Part shown: positions 1 through 9,813 of the stretch, one piece after another
How the letters are laid out: every line of letters starts with the position of its first letter
Position numbering within the stretch: the first letter of the stretch is position 1
Assembly (NCBI RefSeq): GCF_000423565.1
Contig: NZ_AUIF01000017.1
Location: 181,420 to 245,419, forward strand
Direction of reading: 5' to 3'
Length of the DNA stretch: 64,000 nt
DNA from: Runella zeae DSM 19591
GTDB lineage: Bacteria; Bacteroidota; Bacteroidia; Cytophagales; Spirosomataceae
Made by a program: the position numbers and the translations under genes
Notes under the pieces: generated by a model
The model's database searches: none
What the model was told of the DNA's origin: nothing
The model's input: the letters and a program-made list of their open reading frames with translations, nothing else

Positions 1-2112
1 CAAAATTCGGCGGTAGCTTTTACCAATGTAGGAAAGTTAGAATTGAATAAACAAAACCTTGGGCAGGATTTGCCTGTGTTGCTCAACTTTACGCCTTCGC
101 TCGTCACTACTTCTGATGCAGGTGCGGGAATAGGCTACACTGGGTTGAGGATACGAGGTTCGGATGCGACGCGTATCAATGTCACTATCAATGGAATTCC
201 TTATAACGACGCTGAAAGTCAAGGGACGTTTTGGGTCAATATGCCCGACTTTAGTTCTTCGGTAAGCAGTGTACAGATTCAACGCGGGGTTGGAACTTCT
301 ACCAACGGAGCGGCAGCTTTTGGCGCAACGGTCAATATCAATACCAATGAATTTAGAAAAGAAGCTTATGCCGAAATCAACAATTCGGTAGGGTCGTTCA
401 ATACCCGTAAACATACTGTGATGGCCGGAACGGGCCTACTCAATGATAAATTTACGGTTGATGCACGTTTATCCAAAATCACTTCCGACGGTTTTATCGA
501 TCGAGCCAAATCAGATTTAGGCTCTTTTTATGTATCAGGTGCTTATTTTGGAAAGAAAAGCTCTATCCGTATGAATGTATTTTCGGGCAAAGAAGTAACC
601 TACCAAGCTTGGGAAGGGACGCCTGAAGCAAAAATCAAAGGTGACCGCGAAGGTATTTTGGCTTATATAGACCGCAATGGTTTGAGTGAGCGGGATGCCC
701 AAAATCTGTTGAATTCAAATAATCGTACTTACAATTTATACCTGTACGACAATCAGGTTGACAACTATCAACAAGACCATTACCAGCTGATTTCGTCGCA
801 CATACTCAACAAAAATTGGACGTTTAACCTCAACGGATTTTTGGTAAAAGGGCGAGGTTATTATGAGCAATTTCGCGATAACGACCGCCTGCGAAATTAC
901 AAAATTCCGAATGTGATTGTGGGCGGAGATACGATTACTCGGAGTGATTTGGTGCGTCGTCGTTGGTTGGATAATTCTTTCTACGGAACCACCTTTTCTT
1001 TAGATTACAACAGTTTCAAAAAACTAACGGCTAATATAGGCGGAGGTTGGAACCAATACGACGGAAATCACTTTGGTGAAGTGATTTGGGCGCGTTTTGG
1101 AGGCAATGCCAACATTCGTCAGCGATATTATGAAAATGTGGGTTTCAAAACCGATTTTAATCTTTATGCAAAAACCTATTATCAATTGACTGAAAAGCTG
1201 AATGTATTTGTGGATGCGCAAGTGCGTAAGATTGGGTATTTTGTGAAAGGAGATGACAATCAGCAGCGGCAGCAAGCCCATGATGTCAACTATACTTTTT
1301 TCAATCCTAAAGGTGGGTTAACTTATCAGGTTTCGGAAAGCAGTACGGCTTTTGCATCGTTTAGCTTGGCGCACCGTGAACCTAATCGTGACGATTTTAC
1401 CGAATCGACACGGCAGATTCAGCCTAAGCCAGAAGTATTGCGGGATTGGGAAGTAGGGTATCGTTTCCAAAAAGGACGCGTGGCAGCTTCTATAGGGGGG
1501 TATTACATGAACTACAAAAACCAGCTTGTAGTATCAGGGCAGCTCAATGATGTGGGGAATCCGATTAAAATCAACGTTCCCGAAAGTTATCGGGCGGGAG
1601 TTGAACTAGAGTTTGGGGCGCAGCTCAGCAAGCAATGGAAATGGAATGCCAACGCGACTTTTAGCCAAAATAAAATCAAAAACTTTACGGAATATGTGAT
1701 TGATTATGACGACGAAAATGGCGGCTATCAAGTCACAAATCATGGTAATACTGATATCGCATTGTCTCCCAATGTGATTGTGGGAAGTCAATGGGCATAC
1801 ACTCCCGTCAAAAACCTCGAAGTGGCGCTATTGACCAAATATGTGGGAAAGCAATACCTCGACAATACTTCTAACAACGCGCGCAAACTAGATGCTTATT
1901 TTACCAACGACCTTCGACTCATCTATCGTATCAAGCCCAAATGGATGAATGAAATTACGGTAAGTGCCTTGGCCAACAATGTCTTCAATGAATTGTACGA
2001 ATCCAACGGTTATACTTATAGCTATATCTACGGAGGTCAAACCACCACCGAAAATTTTTATTACCCACAAGCTGGGCAAAACTTCTTGGTGAGTTTGGGA
2101 TTGAAGTTTTAA
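1..2112 (+). CDS. TonB-dependent receptor, 5'-truncated by window edge
   Basis: The reading frame is open from base 1, so about 703 residues of a longer outer-membrane receptor are visible; the TTG at 43 is only an internal codon. The visible N-terminus is the plug domain (region around IRGSDATRINVTINGIPYND, then VQIQRGVGTSTNGAAAFG), typical of ligand-gated TonB receptors. It is followed by a long beta-barrel rich in alternating aromatic and polar strands, ending in an aromatic-terminated last strand (LVSLGLKF). Such proteins import siderophores, metals or glycans using TonB/ExbBD energy. The signal peptide and any N-terminal carboxypeptidase-like domain lie outside the window. The substrate cannot be read from the sequence; the plug resembles iron-type (FecA/CirA-like) receptors more than SusC, which is an inference. 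Confidence 0.93.
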   Translation, partial: QNSAVAFTNVGKLELNKQNLGQDLPVLLNFTPSLVTTSDAGAGIGYTGLRIRGSDATRINVTINGIPYNDAESQGTFWVNMPDFSSSVSSVQIQRGVGTSTNGAAAFGATVNINTNEFRKEAYAEINNSVGSFNTRKHTVMAGTGLLNDKFTVDARLSKITSDGFIDRAKSDLGSFYVSGAYFGKKSSIRMNVFSGKEVTYQAWEGTPEAKIKGDREGILAYIDRNGLSERDAQNLLNSNNRTYNLYLYDNQVDNYQQDHYQLISSHILNKNWTFNLNGFLVKGRGYYEQFRDNDRLRNYKIPNVIVGGDTITRSDLVRRRWLDNSFYGTTFSLDYNSFKKLTANIGGGWNQYDGNHFGEVIWARFGGNANIRQRYYENVGFKTDFNLYAKTYYQLTEKLNVFVDAQVRKIGYFVKGDDNQQRQQAHDVNYTFFNPKGGLTYQVSESSTAFASFSLAHREPNRDDFTESTRQIQPKPEVLRDWEVGYRFQKGRVAASIGGYYMNYKNQLVVSGQLNDVGNPIKINVPESYRAGVELEFGAQLSKQWKWNANATFSQNKIKNFTEYVIDYDDENGGYQVTNHGNTDIALSPNVIVGSQWAYTPVKNLEVALLTKYVGKQYLDNTSNNARKLDAYFTNDLRLIYRIKPKWMNEITVSALANNVFNELYESNGYTYSYIYGGQTTTENFYYPQAGQNFLVSLGLKF

Positions 2113-2176
2113 GTTGATTCATTTGTAACGTCAGGTCTTTCGCAAGGAAAATTTTTTTTTTACTAAAAAAATAGCT

Positions 2177-2395
2177 ATGGCTACTCTACTTGTTGAAATA
2201 GAAGATAAAAAGCTCAAGTTGTTTAAAGAACTTCTTCAGAGTTTACCTTTTGTGAAAATGCGTGAGATATATCCTAATGAAGATACGGATGAACAAGTTA
2301 TTTCTAATATTCGTCAAGGAATACAAGAAATGCGTCTGGTTGAAAATGGAGAACAGAAGAGCCGTTCGGCACGTGAGTTCCTAAAAGACTTATGA
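2177..2395 (+). CDS. Small antitoxin-like protein (orphan)
   Basis: A 72-residue acidic protein whose start is an ATG 64 nt after the receptor gene. The N-terminus (LLVEIEDKKLKLFKELLQSLPFVK) and the C-terminal SRSAREFLKDL resemble the small DUF2683-like antitoxin partners of RelE/ParE toxins in Bacteroidetes, where the tail usually wraps the toxin. The stop codon overlaps an ATGA, the classical toxin start position, but that frame reads Met-Ser-stop, so no toxin follows. It is therefore either a solitary antitoxin, a remnant of a lost pair, or an unrelated small protein. The family call rests on pattern only. Confidence 0.6.
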   Translation: MATLLVEIEDKKLKLFKELLQSLPFVKMREIYPNEDTDEQVISNIRQGIQEMRLVENGEQKSRSAREFLKDL

Positions 2396-2440
2396 GTTAG
2401 AAAACGTTGTTAATAAATACATAGCCGTTTATTATATCAA

Positions 2441-2483
2441 CAATAAAGCCCTTCCATTTCTAAAAATTGGAAGGGCTTTATTG
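2441..2483. terminator. Bidirectional hairpin terminator
   Basis: A 15-bp perfect stem (arms 2442-2456 and 2468-2482, AATAAAGCCCTTCCA and its complement) around an 11-nt loop. The stem edges are A/T-rich, so U-tracts form on both strands. It lies between the rightward antitoxin-like gene and the leftward secreted protein gene and can serve both. Confidence 0.8.
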
Positions 2484-2499
2484 TTCGTTTTTCGTAATC

Positions 2500-5355
2500 C
2501 TATTCTACCAAAATCTTGGTTGTAATCATTTTCAATCCTTCGCTTATGCGAATGAGGTAACTTCCTTTGATAGAGTTGGTTATATGAAAGTGCTCGTTTT
2601 GTTGTTGTAGTGGTAAAGCACGCCCCATCACATCAAAAAGTTCTACTTTTCCGTTTTTAAACTCAGCAGGAATATCCATTTGGAAGGTGCCGTTGTTAGG
2701 ATTTGGGAAAACCCTTAATTTACTTTCGGCGCTGCTTGATTCCGTTCCTAATATAGGGCTGATGTCTATAAAAATGCCTTTAGAAACATTGTCGCAACCA
2801 TTGTTGGTGACTTTTACCGTGTAATTTCCTGAACTCGAAACTTCATAAGAAACTTTGGTGGCACCTGTGATATCTTCACTATCTTTTTGCCATTGATAAG
2901 AAAATCTGTTGTCTCCTTTGTTGGCCTGCAAAATAGCTCTAAATGAAGTATTGCCGTTGGTCAATGGGCTAATCTCAGCGGGTGGAATAGAACCAAATTT
3001 GATACTAAGTTCGTTGGAAGTCATGGTCTCACAGTCAGTATCTTGGGCGATGATTTTGTAGATTCCCGCTACGGATGTATTGAGACGAGTAGAAGTCGAA
3101 TTGAGCGTAATATTGTGATTGTCTTTTTGCCATTGATACCTAAAACCTTCTACTTCGTTGACCTTCAAAATGATGTTTTCGCCAGTACACGCTTCAGTTT
3201 TAGACGCCGTAATTTGTGGTTTGAGGGATGAACAATCGAGCACCAGACGTTCGATTCGGCCTTTATAAACGAGCAAAATCTCTTGAGAAGATACGGGGAA
3301 AATACTGCTGATAAAGCGGGTATCAAGAGTTGGCGTCACTCGAAAGGCAGTATCACGTGAGCCGTCGCTGTTGAGTTTTACAAATAAGGTCTCGTCCGAA
3401 GCTTTCTCTTCATTGAAGTATTTACCATAAACCAAGATTTTTTGGTCGTTTTGGAGGTAGGCTGTCCCGGATAAGTCGTCTGGAAGAGCTGCTTGAAAAG
3501 TGTTGTCTATCAGACCATTGTCATTGAAGCGTGAAAGCCTGCCGTTCGTTGCCACAATCAACCTTTCACTGTACTGAGTACCTTTCAGTTTAAGGTAATT
3601 TTGGGCCGAAATGATGACAGGAGCGAAAGAGGCGTCTACCGAGCCATCTGCCAAAAAACGTGTCAGAGACATGGTTTGATTGTCAGAAGAGACTATTCGT
3701 GCTACGATGTTTTTTTGGTCTTTCAATGGCCAATATTCATAAAATTCCGACGCAACGATACATTGCTCAAATTCATTTTGAGGGGCTACGCGTTGGCCAT
3801 CTTTGTCCACAATAAAACGTGCGGAGGTAGTCCAAGGGTTAGAAAATTGTCTAATGGCAAAGCGATTGTTTGGTAAGGGTAAAGTGCTAGCACTGTCTTT
3901 CAAAAATCTGGAATCTACATTTCCGTCGGGTTTTAAGAGATAAGAATTTCGATAAAAAACAAAAATAGAGTTCCTATCCGTTTCTCTATTCATTACGATA
4001 GAGCCGTCATTGAGTGGAAACACCTCGGGGTTTCTCACCGTATTGAAAGCAGTGACGTCTCCGTAGTAGCCTGTTGGAGAAGGGAGCTGATACTGTGGGG
4101 GGATGCTAGGTTTGGCGGATTGATATTTAAAATTACTGTCCAATTTGCCATCTTTATAAAAGCGGTATAACTGTGCATCATAGCCATTTTGGATATCAGC
4201 CAAAATGCGCTCATTGGCTAAAATCCCTCTGACCGCATTGACGGTCGAAATCCCAAGTTTAGGTTTTGATTTTTGAACAATATTACCTTCGCCATCAACC
4301 CAGAGTAATTCATCGGCATAATTTGTCAAAAGAAACTGCCCTTGGGGAAGAAGCGAAACTTTATAAGCCCCAAAAGCGGGATGAAGCGTGGTATCTTTGA
4401 GCAGAGGCGTGGCTTCATTGGTGTTTATCATAATCTTGTAAGGCATTTTAGCCCCGCGTTCGATGAAAAAATCATCCGAACCAATGATAGTATTGCCCCA
4501 TTCGTCAAACACTCCTTTGGGAAGAGGGTGATTTTTTTCGAGCTTCCCGTCTTGGTCAAATATGTAATAGGCTTTGGCCATGCGGTCTCTCATAAAAAGC
4601 TTCCCGTTAGGAAAAAAGGAGATTTGAGGGAAGGGGCCATCTGCAATCTCAAAAGGAAGACCATTGTGAACGAGAATTGCCTTTTTTTCTAAAACGCCGT
4701 CTTTGCTAAATAGCTGAATGTTAATGTTTTTGTTTATGCGAGTAGCCAACAAAATTTTATCGTCGGCTTTGAGGCTGAGATCTAAAACGTAAGGGTCATA
4801 TTGCTCGCCTGCTATGGGCTGAAACCGAAAAGTAGTATCTATTTGGCCGTTGCTGAGCAGCCGAAAAAGCTTGTCGTTGCCAAGAGCTATTATTTTACCA
4901 TCTGATTGAATTTTCCATTTATGAAAATTTGGGTGATAACTTTGGTAGACGGTGTCAAGTCCGGCATTTTCTTTGTTTTTTAAATGAGTGATATTTAGCA
5001 TAGTACCCCACGTCTGAGGAGGGATAATCATCACTTTTCCATCCGCAAATACCCTGTGTTCATCTCCTACCAAAATTTGATTAGACTTGAAACTCTCATC
5101 CAAAGTACCGTTTTGGTTGAGTCTAAACATATTGCCCGAAAAATGCTTGCCATTGATATAGTGAAAGTTGGAAGTGCAGAGGATGATTTTTCCGTCTGGC
5201 AATACAATAGGCTCAGAGAAATAAAAATGAGTAGTTTCTTGATAAAAATCCGGGGTCTGGAAGGTAGCATCTAGTTCATACCTTTTCTTTTGCTGACTAT
5301 ACACACTGAAAACAACCCACCCTATGAGATACAAGGTTATGCATACTCGTTTCAT
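2500..5355 (-). CDS. Secreted delta-60 repeat/Ig-like protein with T9SS sorting domain
   Basis: A 951-residue secreted protein. Residues 1-20 form a Sec signal peptide (hydrophobic core, then YSQQ). Residues about 30-690 contain at least eight copies of a repeat of the form h-x3-G-x2-D-x2-F (for example LNQNGTLDESF, FYKDGKLDSNF, RFLADGSVDASF), the delta-60 type beta-propeller repeat. Two Ig-like segments follow, each with the motif YQWQKD. The last 75 residues carry FPNPNNGTF, ELFDVMGR and a final KILVE, the signature of a type A type IX secretion sorting domain. The protein is thus probably exported through the outer membrane and attached to the surface or released. The cargo function is unknown; an adhesive or scaffold role is an inference. 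Confidence 0.85.
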   Translation of the reverse strand: MKRVCITLYLIGWVVFSVYSQQKKRYELDATFQTPDFYQETTHFYFSEPIVLPDGKIILCTSNFHYINGKHFSGNMFRLNQNGTLDESFKSNQILVGDEHRVFADGKVMIIPPQTWGTMLNITHLKNKENAGLDTVYQSYHPNFHKWKIQSDGKIIALGNDKLFRLLSNGQIDTTFRFQPIAGEQYDPYVLDLSLKADDKILLATRINKNINIQLFSKDGVLEKKAILVHNGLPFEIADGPFPQISFFPNGKLFMRDRMAKAYYIFDQDGKLEKNHPLPKGVFDEWGNTIIGSDDFFIERGAKMPYKIMINTNEATPLLKDTTLHPAFGAYKVSLLPQGQFLLTNYADELLWVDGEGNIVQKSKPKLGISTVNAVRGILANERILADIQNGYDAQLYRFYKDGKLDSNFKYQSAKPSIPPQYQLPSPTGYYGDVTAFNTVRNPEVFPLNDGSIVMNRETDRNSIFVFYRNSYLLKPDGNVDSRFLKDSASTLPLPNNRFAIRQFSNPWTTSARFIVDKDGQRVAPQNEFEQCIVASEFYEYWPLKDQKNIVARIVSSDNQTMSLTRFLADGSVDASFAPVIISAQNYLKLKGTQYSERLIVATNGRLSRFNDNGLIDNTFQAALPDDLSGTAYLQNDQKILVYGKYFNEEKASDETLFVKLNSDGSRDTAFRVTPTLDTRFISSIFPVSSQEILLVYKGRIERLVLDCSSLKPQITASKTEACTGENIILKVNEVEGFRYQWQKDNHNITLNSTSTRLNTSVAGIYKIIAQDTDCETMTSNELSIKFGSIPPAEISPLTNGNTSFRAILQANKGDNRFSYQWQKDSEDITGATKVSYEVSSSGNYTVKVTNNGCDNVSKGIFIDISPILGTESSSAESKLRVFPNPNNGTFQMDIPAEFKNGKVELFDVMGRALPLQQQNEHFHITNSIKGSYLIRISEGLKMITTKILVE

Positions 5356-5646
5356 CTACAAAAATATTTTAGAATTAATACTTCACTTCAGGTTGTTCTT
5401 CTGCCGGTAGAGGATACAAAACTATAGACGGAAACCCTCGCGAAAGAGTTGTATAGAAACTCCTTAAATAGTGTAAGTCGCTATGAGTCAGTGTTTTTTT
5501 TATAGTGAAGTGCGATGAAAAATAGTTGCTATTTTTCAATAGGCAAGTATCAATAAGGAGAAGTGACGTCTATTTACTAGTAAGTTGGTGATGTACAGAT
5601 TTTACAAAATCCAATGATGGTTTTTAGTTTTTGTTCTAATTTACCC
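5356..5646. other. Intergenic region with one short hairpin
   Basis: About 290 nt without a gene, upstream of the secreted-protein gene and downstream of the TIM-barrel gene, both leftward. The only structure I see is a 9-bp stem with a 3-nt loop at 5517-5537 (GAAAAATAG ... CTATTTTTC). It could end transcription of the leftward upstream gene. No small ORF with convincing features is present. Confidence 0.4.
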
Positions 5647-6573
5647 CTAAACCCAACCTCCAAAAACTTGCTTCGCATAGGCTAAATCGCGTTGATGCGC
5701 TTCTACGGCTTTGAGAGTGTTGGGAGATTGGGCTTCGAGGCATTGCTCCAAAACAAGCAATGGTTTTACCTTTAAAGTGGTGAGTTCGCGCACTAAACGA
5801 GGATAATCAATGTCGCCTTCGCCAAAAGTTTCGGCCCAAATCTGATTAACGGATTGTCGAATATGCAACTCTACGATGCGTTTGCCGTACATTTTAACCA
5901 CGTCAAAAAGAGCAACTTGCGAATTTCCAGCACCGCGATATACCCAATGTACATCCAGACAAAATCCCACCTCTTTGGGGTCGGTGTTTTGAAGCATATG
6001 GTGAAGCTCCCGCGCGCCTGCCCGTAGCTCTACGTCGTGCGTATGATAAGCGAGCGTTATACCACGTTTACGTAGTTCTTTACCCAGATACGCTAGATTT
6101 TTGGCTTGCTCGATGAGCTGCGCATCATTTTTGATTTCTGCCCCTCCCCATTTCAATGGACTTGGATTCGAAACCAATATTTTGAGTCCTAATGGTTGAG
6201 CCGCTTCGGCGATTGCCAAGGCGGTTTCGATAGATTTTTTCCCTTCGTTGGGTTCGTGAAGCACACTGCCTACGTAAGCCGAAGGCATCGTTAAGTTGTA
6301 TTTTTGTAAGAGTGGCCCCAGTTTTTTTACTTCCTCCACCGTCGTAAAACTAGGCTCGTATGCCGTGAGTCCTGATTTGACGTACTCCGCTAAAGAAGCA
6401 TCAAGGTCGGCGTTCCAATTGCGTTTGTCGCGGTTATAAAAAGTAATCCAAGCGTACTGATTAGAAGAAATAGGCCAATGCTTGGTACCTATCGCCTGAG
6501 CCAAAGGCGACAATAAAGCCGCTGTACCAGTAGCCGTGAGAGTTTCGATAAAATGACGACGCGTGTAAGACAT
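5647..6573 (-). CDS. Sugar phosphate isomerase/epimerase-like TIM barrel, exported (Tat-like)
   Basis: A 308-residue protein if translation starts at the ATG at 6573, chosen because a twin-arginine type signal follows at once (TRRHFIETLTATGTAALLSP). The longer upstream start would bury that signal. The remainder is an AP-endonuclease-2-like TIM barrel with conserved segments YHTHDVE, FCLDVHWVYRGAG and LHIRQ, which normally supply the metal-binding His, Asp and Glu, and a late VLEQCLE. Such enzymes isomerise or epimerise sugars or inositols. Bacteroidetes often export members of this family; the substrate is unknown. The next gene upstream in the same direction begins 43 nt away. Confidence 0.85.
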   Translation of the reverse strand: MSYTRRHFIETLTATGTAALLSPLAQAIGTKHWPISSNQYAWITFYNRDKRNWNADLDASLAEYVKSGLTAYEPSFTTVEEVKKLGPLLQKYNLTMPSAYVGSVLHEPNEGKKSIETALAIAEAAQPLGLKILVSNPSPLKWGGAEIKNDAQLIEQAKNLAYLGKELRKRGITLAYHTHDVELRAGARELHHMLQNTDPKEVGFCLDVHWVYRGAGNSQVALFDVVKMYGKRIVELHIRQSVNQIWAETFGEGDIDYPRLVRELTTLKVKPLLVLEQCLEAQSPNTLKAVEAHQRDLAYAKQVFGGWV

Positions 6574-6615
6574 GAAAGTGTTTTTTTGGAAAAGACATAA
6601 AGTCTCCAAAACTCA

Positions 6616-7182
6616 CTACATGAGGCGTCTTACAATCAATCCTTTGACCAATTCATAAAAGGGCTGAGGCTGCATCGTACGCCAATTGTCGAGGTGGAGC
6701 GTACCGCCGAAGTTTAGGAAATAATCTAAGCGATAGCGTTTCCATTCGCGTTCTACGTGCTCACGCGAGCCTACCACCGCAATCCAGCCATCTTCGATTT
6801 CTTCAAACCATTCGGCATAATATTCGTCGTCGGAGCCGTGGAAATTGAGGATATTTTCTCCAATCAAAATAAACTGACTAATACCTTCGGCGAGGAGGTG
6901 ATCGATGACGTTGCGCTTGAAATACATGATGTCGTTGTGGAGGGTATCGTTCCATTCTCCAAATAACTCAATCACTACAAAATGCTTTTTGTAATCAGCA
7001 AAGAGGATTTTAACATAAAGCGTTTCTGAATCAATTTCGTCCCACAAAGGGTGTATGTAGTAGCCATAAATATCGTGTTCATATTGATTCATGTTATAGT
7101 CGCGACCATAAAAAGGAGATTTTCGGTCTTCGGCGGCTATATAATGTTTTTCCCAATTGTAAAAAGGCTCAATCTCGTGCAT
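6616..7182 (-). CDS. Conserved hypothetical protein
   Basis: A 188-residue soluble protein without signal peptide or membrane segment, rich in Tyr, Trp, Asp and Glu (DIYGYYIHPLWDEID, DEYYAEWFEEIEDGW). I do not recognise a catalytic motif. The composition suggests a globular cytoplasmic protein. It is divergent from nuoD and sits 43 nt upstream of the TIM-barrel gene. The regular codon use and length support a real gene. Confidence 0.75.
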   Translation of the reverse strand: MHEIEPFYNWEKHYIAAEDRKSPFYGRDYNMNQYEHDIYGYYIHPLWDEIDSETLYVKILFADYKKHFVVIELFGEWNDTLHNDIMYFKRNVIDHLLAEGISQFILIGENILNFHGSDDEYYAEWFEEIEDGWIAVVGSREHVEREWKRYRLDYFLNFGGTLHLDNWRTMQPQPFYELVKGLIVRRLM

Positions 7183-7300
7183 GTCTTTCTCTCATTATCT
7201 TTCAACTTATCCTTAGGACAAATATACAAACATGGATGGGAGGGTGTGGCTGCTGGACCGTTTTTCTTCTTAACTTGCGTCATTAATTTGTAATGATACC

Positions 7301-8521
7301 ATGCCTACCAACACAATCCAATATAACTACAAAGCCGAGCATCTCAATGTTTCGGAACCGAGTAAATACACCGCCGAAAATCTAAAATCGGAAGAAATGG
7401 TGCTCAATATGGGACCGCAACACCCCTCGACCCACGGCGTGTTGCGGCTTGAAGTGGTATCGGATGGCGAAATCATCGTCGATGTAGTGCCCCATATAGG
7501 TTATTTACACCGTTGTTTTGAAAAACACGCCGAGGCATTGCCTTTCAATCAAATCATCCCCTACGTGGATCGTATGGACTATGTAGCAGCCATGAACTCC
7601 GAACACGCTTATGTAATGGGGGTAGAGCGGATGCTTGGTATCGAAAAAGACATTCCCAAACGCGTCGAATATATTCGAGTATTGGTAGCGGAACTCAATC
7701 GCCTTGCTTCGCATTTTGTGGCTATTGGTACTTATGCGATGGATATTGGGGCTTATACGCCTTTTTTGTGGATGATGCGCGACCGTGAGCATATTCTTCG
7801 GATGTTAGAGTGGCTATCAGGAGCGCGAATGCTTTATAATTACATTTGGGTAGGTGGGTTGTTTTATGATTTGCCGGTAGGTTTTGAAGAAAGATGTCAA
7901 GAGTACATCAAATACCTCAAGCCCAAATTGCAAGAGCTGCAACAATTGGTGATAGAAAACAAAATTTTTGTGCAACGCACCGCCAATGTGGGCGTGTTGC
8001 CGTTGGCAGTGGCTATCAATTATGGCTGCTCTGGCCCTGTACTTAGAGGTTCGGGCTTGCGTTGGGACTTACGCAAAGTGGATGGTTATTCGGTATATCC
8101 AGAATTGGATTTTGAAGTACCAATGGGTGAAGGGTTGGTAGGAACAGTGGGCGACTGCTGGGATAGAAACTACGTACGGGTACAAGAATGCTGGGAGTCG
8201 ACCAAAATCATTGAGCAGTGCATCGAAAAACTGCTGGGAGAGTATCGACGCACGCCCGATTTTGACCCGCAGGCTTTTGTCCCGAAAAAAATCAGACCTC
8301 AAGCGATGGACTATTATGTAAGAGCCGAAAATCCCAAAGGCGAGCTAGGTTTCTTTTTTAGAACCGACGGAAAATCTGATATTCCAGTTCGGTGCAAAGC
8401 ACGTGCTTGTTCGTTCAACAACCTCTCGGTTATTGCCGAAATCTCACGTGGGGCTATGCTCGCCGATTTAGTGGCGATTATTGGCTCTATCGATGTGGTA
8501 ATGGGAGAGGTAGATAGGTAG
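7301..8521 (+). CDS. nuoD: NADH-quinone oxidoreductase subunit D (49 kDa subunit)
   Basis: A full-length 406-residue complex I subunit of the peripheral arm near the quinone pocket. Diagnostic motifs are [15 protein letters not shown] near residue 32, the HRCFEKHAE and DRMDYVAAM segments, and the C-terminal [18 protein letters not shown]. The N-terminus has about 30 extra residues before the conserved core. It is not fused to NuoC, unlike the enterobacterial protein. No other complex I gene lies in the window, which is unusual because nuoD normally sits between nuoC and nuoE/F. The gene converges with a response regulator with only one base between the stop codons. Confidence 0.95.
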   Translation: MPTNTIQYNYKAEHLNVSEPSKYTAENLKSEEMVLNMGPQHPSTHGVLRLEVVSDGEIIVDVVPHIGYLHRCFEKHAEALPFNQIIPYVDRMDYVAAMNSEHAYVMGVERMLGIEKDIPKRVEYIRVLVAELNRLASHFVAIGTYAMDIGAYTPFLWMMRDREHILRMLEWLSGARMLYNYIWVGGLFYDLPVGFEERCQEYIKYLKPKLQELQQLVIENKIFVQRTANVGVLPLAVAINYGCSGPVLRGSGLRWDLRKVDGYSVYPELDFEVPMGEGLVGTVGDCWDRNYVRVQECWESTKIIEQCIEKLLGEYRRTPDFDPQAFVPKKIRPQAMDYYVRAENPKGELGFFFRTDGKSDIPVRCKARACSFNNLSVIAEISRGAMLADLVAIIGSIDVVMGEVDR

Positions 8522-8522
8522 G

Positions 8523-9224
8523 CTATTCGTCATTAAACATATAGCCTACGCCTTTGAGGGTTTTGATGTAGTTCTCTCCTACTTTTTCTCTCACTTTTCT
8601 GATATGCACATCTACAGTGCGTTCGAGCACATAAATATCTGCTCCCCAGATTTTTTGGAGAAGTTCTTCGCGGTTAAAAACCTTGTTGGGGTGGTTGGCT
8701 AAGAAAAACAATAACTCAAACTCTTTCTTGGGTAATACTACCGACTTGTCTTCTTTCGTAACGGTATAGTTTTTACGATTGATAGACAGCCCCGCAATTT
8801 CGATTTGAGACTCAGGCTCGGACTTTTGGGCCTCTCTTCTAAACAGCGCATTGATGCGGCTCATCAAAGCACGCGGCTTGATGGGCTTAGTAATATAATC
8901 ATCAGCACCAATTTCAAAAGCGGCCACTTCCGAATACTCTTCCGAACGAGCAGTGAGAAACAAAATGTAAGTATTGCGAAAATCAGGAATATCTCGTAAC
9001 AGACGGGCGGTTTCGATGCCATCCATTTGGGGCATCATAATATCCAAAACGACGAGTTCGGGGATGAAAGAACGGGCGATTTCGAGGGCCTGTTTTCCGT
9101 TGTGGGCAGTGGCTACATCGTAGCCTTCTTTTTCTAAATTATAAGCAAGAAGCTCGACAATATCTGAGTCGTCGTCAACGACTAAAACTTTGTGTGCAAT
9201 CTGAGCCGATTTTGCAGCGCTCAT
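8523..9224 (-). CDS. OmpR/PhoB-family response regulator
   Basis: A 233-residue two-domain regulator. The receiver domain (residues 12-125) has the acidic pocket DDD at 17-19, phosphoacceptor Asp61 (VVLDIMMP), Thr91 and Lys113. A winged-helix DNA-binding domain follows (KEFELLFFLANHPNKVFNRE and RTVDVHIRKVREK). No histidine kinase is adjacent, so the partner is encoded elsewhere. PhoB/PhoP-like regulation of phosphate or envelope genes is possible but not shown. Confidence 0.93.
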   Translation of the reverse strand: MSAAKSAQIAHKVLVVDDDSDIVELLAYNLEKEGYDVATAHNGKQALEIARSFIPELVVLDIMMPQMDGIETARLLRDIPDFRNTYILFLTARSEEYSEVAAFEIGADDYITKPIKPRALMSRINALFRREAQKSEPESQIEIAGLSINRKNYTVTKEDKSVVLPKKEFELLFFLANHPNKVFNREELLQKIWGADIYVLERTVDVHIRKVREKVGENYIKTLKGVGYMFNDE

Positions 9225-9402
9225 AGCATAAATGTTGATTTCGGTGACGAAATTACAAGTAGTGTCAACAATTTTAACACTACTTATTGATTCTTAACAC
9301 AAATTTAACAGTTGAAGTGCATTAAAACGAATGAAGTATAAAAGTAAAAATACTTTTTTAACTTCAATAAAATCAACAGTTTATGCCGTTTAGGGAAGGA
9401 GA

Positions 9403-9813
9403 CTATGATTCTTTAGGAGCAACTGGCGACATCACGTCTTTTTGAATACGGTGCAAAAGCTTTTGCATTGAGCGTTCTATTTGGTCATACTCTACTTTTT
9501 CTTTTGCAATAAGTACAAATGCAATCGATAACGCCGGAGATGTGGGAGAAATCTCCAACAAATGTTTGTTTTTACGATACGCTTCACGGCAGCGGCGACG
9601 CAGAAGATTGCGATCTACGGCTTTTTTGAAATTGCGTTTTGATATAGAAAACAAAACTTGAGGAAGCTGAGAAGGTAGAGAGGCATCAGCTAAATAAAAT
9701 ACCTTAAACGGAAAAAGGTAGGACGTTTTGGTTTCCGTACTACCTTTTTCAAACAAACGACCGATGCGTTTTGGGCTACAGAGTCGCTCTGTTTTTTTGA
9801 ATGTCTGTTTCAA
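9403..9813 (-). CDS. rnpA: Ribonuclease P protein component
   Basis: A 136-residue basic protein that assists the RNase P RNA in trimming tRNA 5' ends. The motif VLFSISKRNFKKAVDRN, followed by LLRRRCREAYR, is the conserved RNR signature of the family. It lies directly downstream of rpmH on the same strand, the gene order found across bacteria. The 87-nt spacer between the two genes holds an unusual periodic inverted repeat. Confidence 0.95.
   Translation of the reverse strand: MKQTFKKTERLCSPKRIGRLFEKGSTETKTSYLFPFKVFYLADASLPSQLPQVLFSISKRNFKKAVDRNLLRRRCREAYRKNKHLLEISPTSPALSIAFVLIAKEKVEYDQIERSMQKLLHRIQKDVMSPVAPKES

Noticed and set aside
43..45. TTG at 43 as the true start of the TonB receptor
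   Set aside because: The frame is open to base 1 with plug-domain residues before it, so the gene is simply cut by the window edge.
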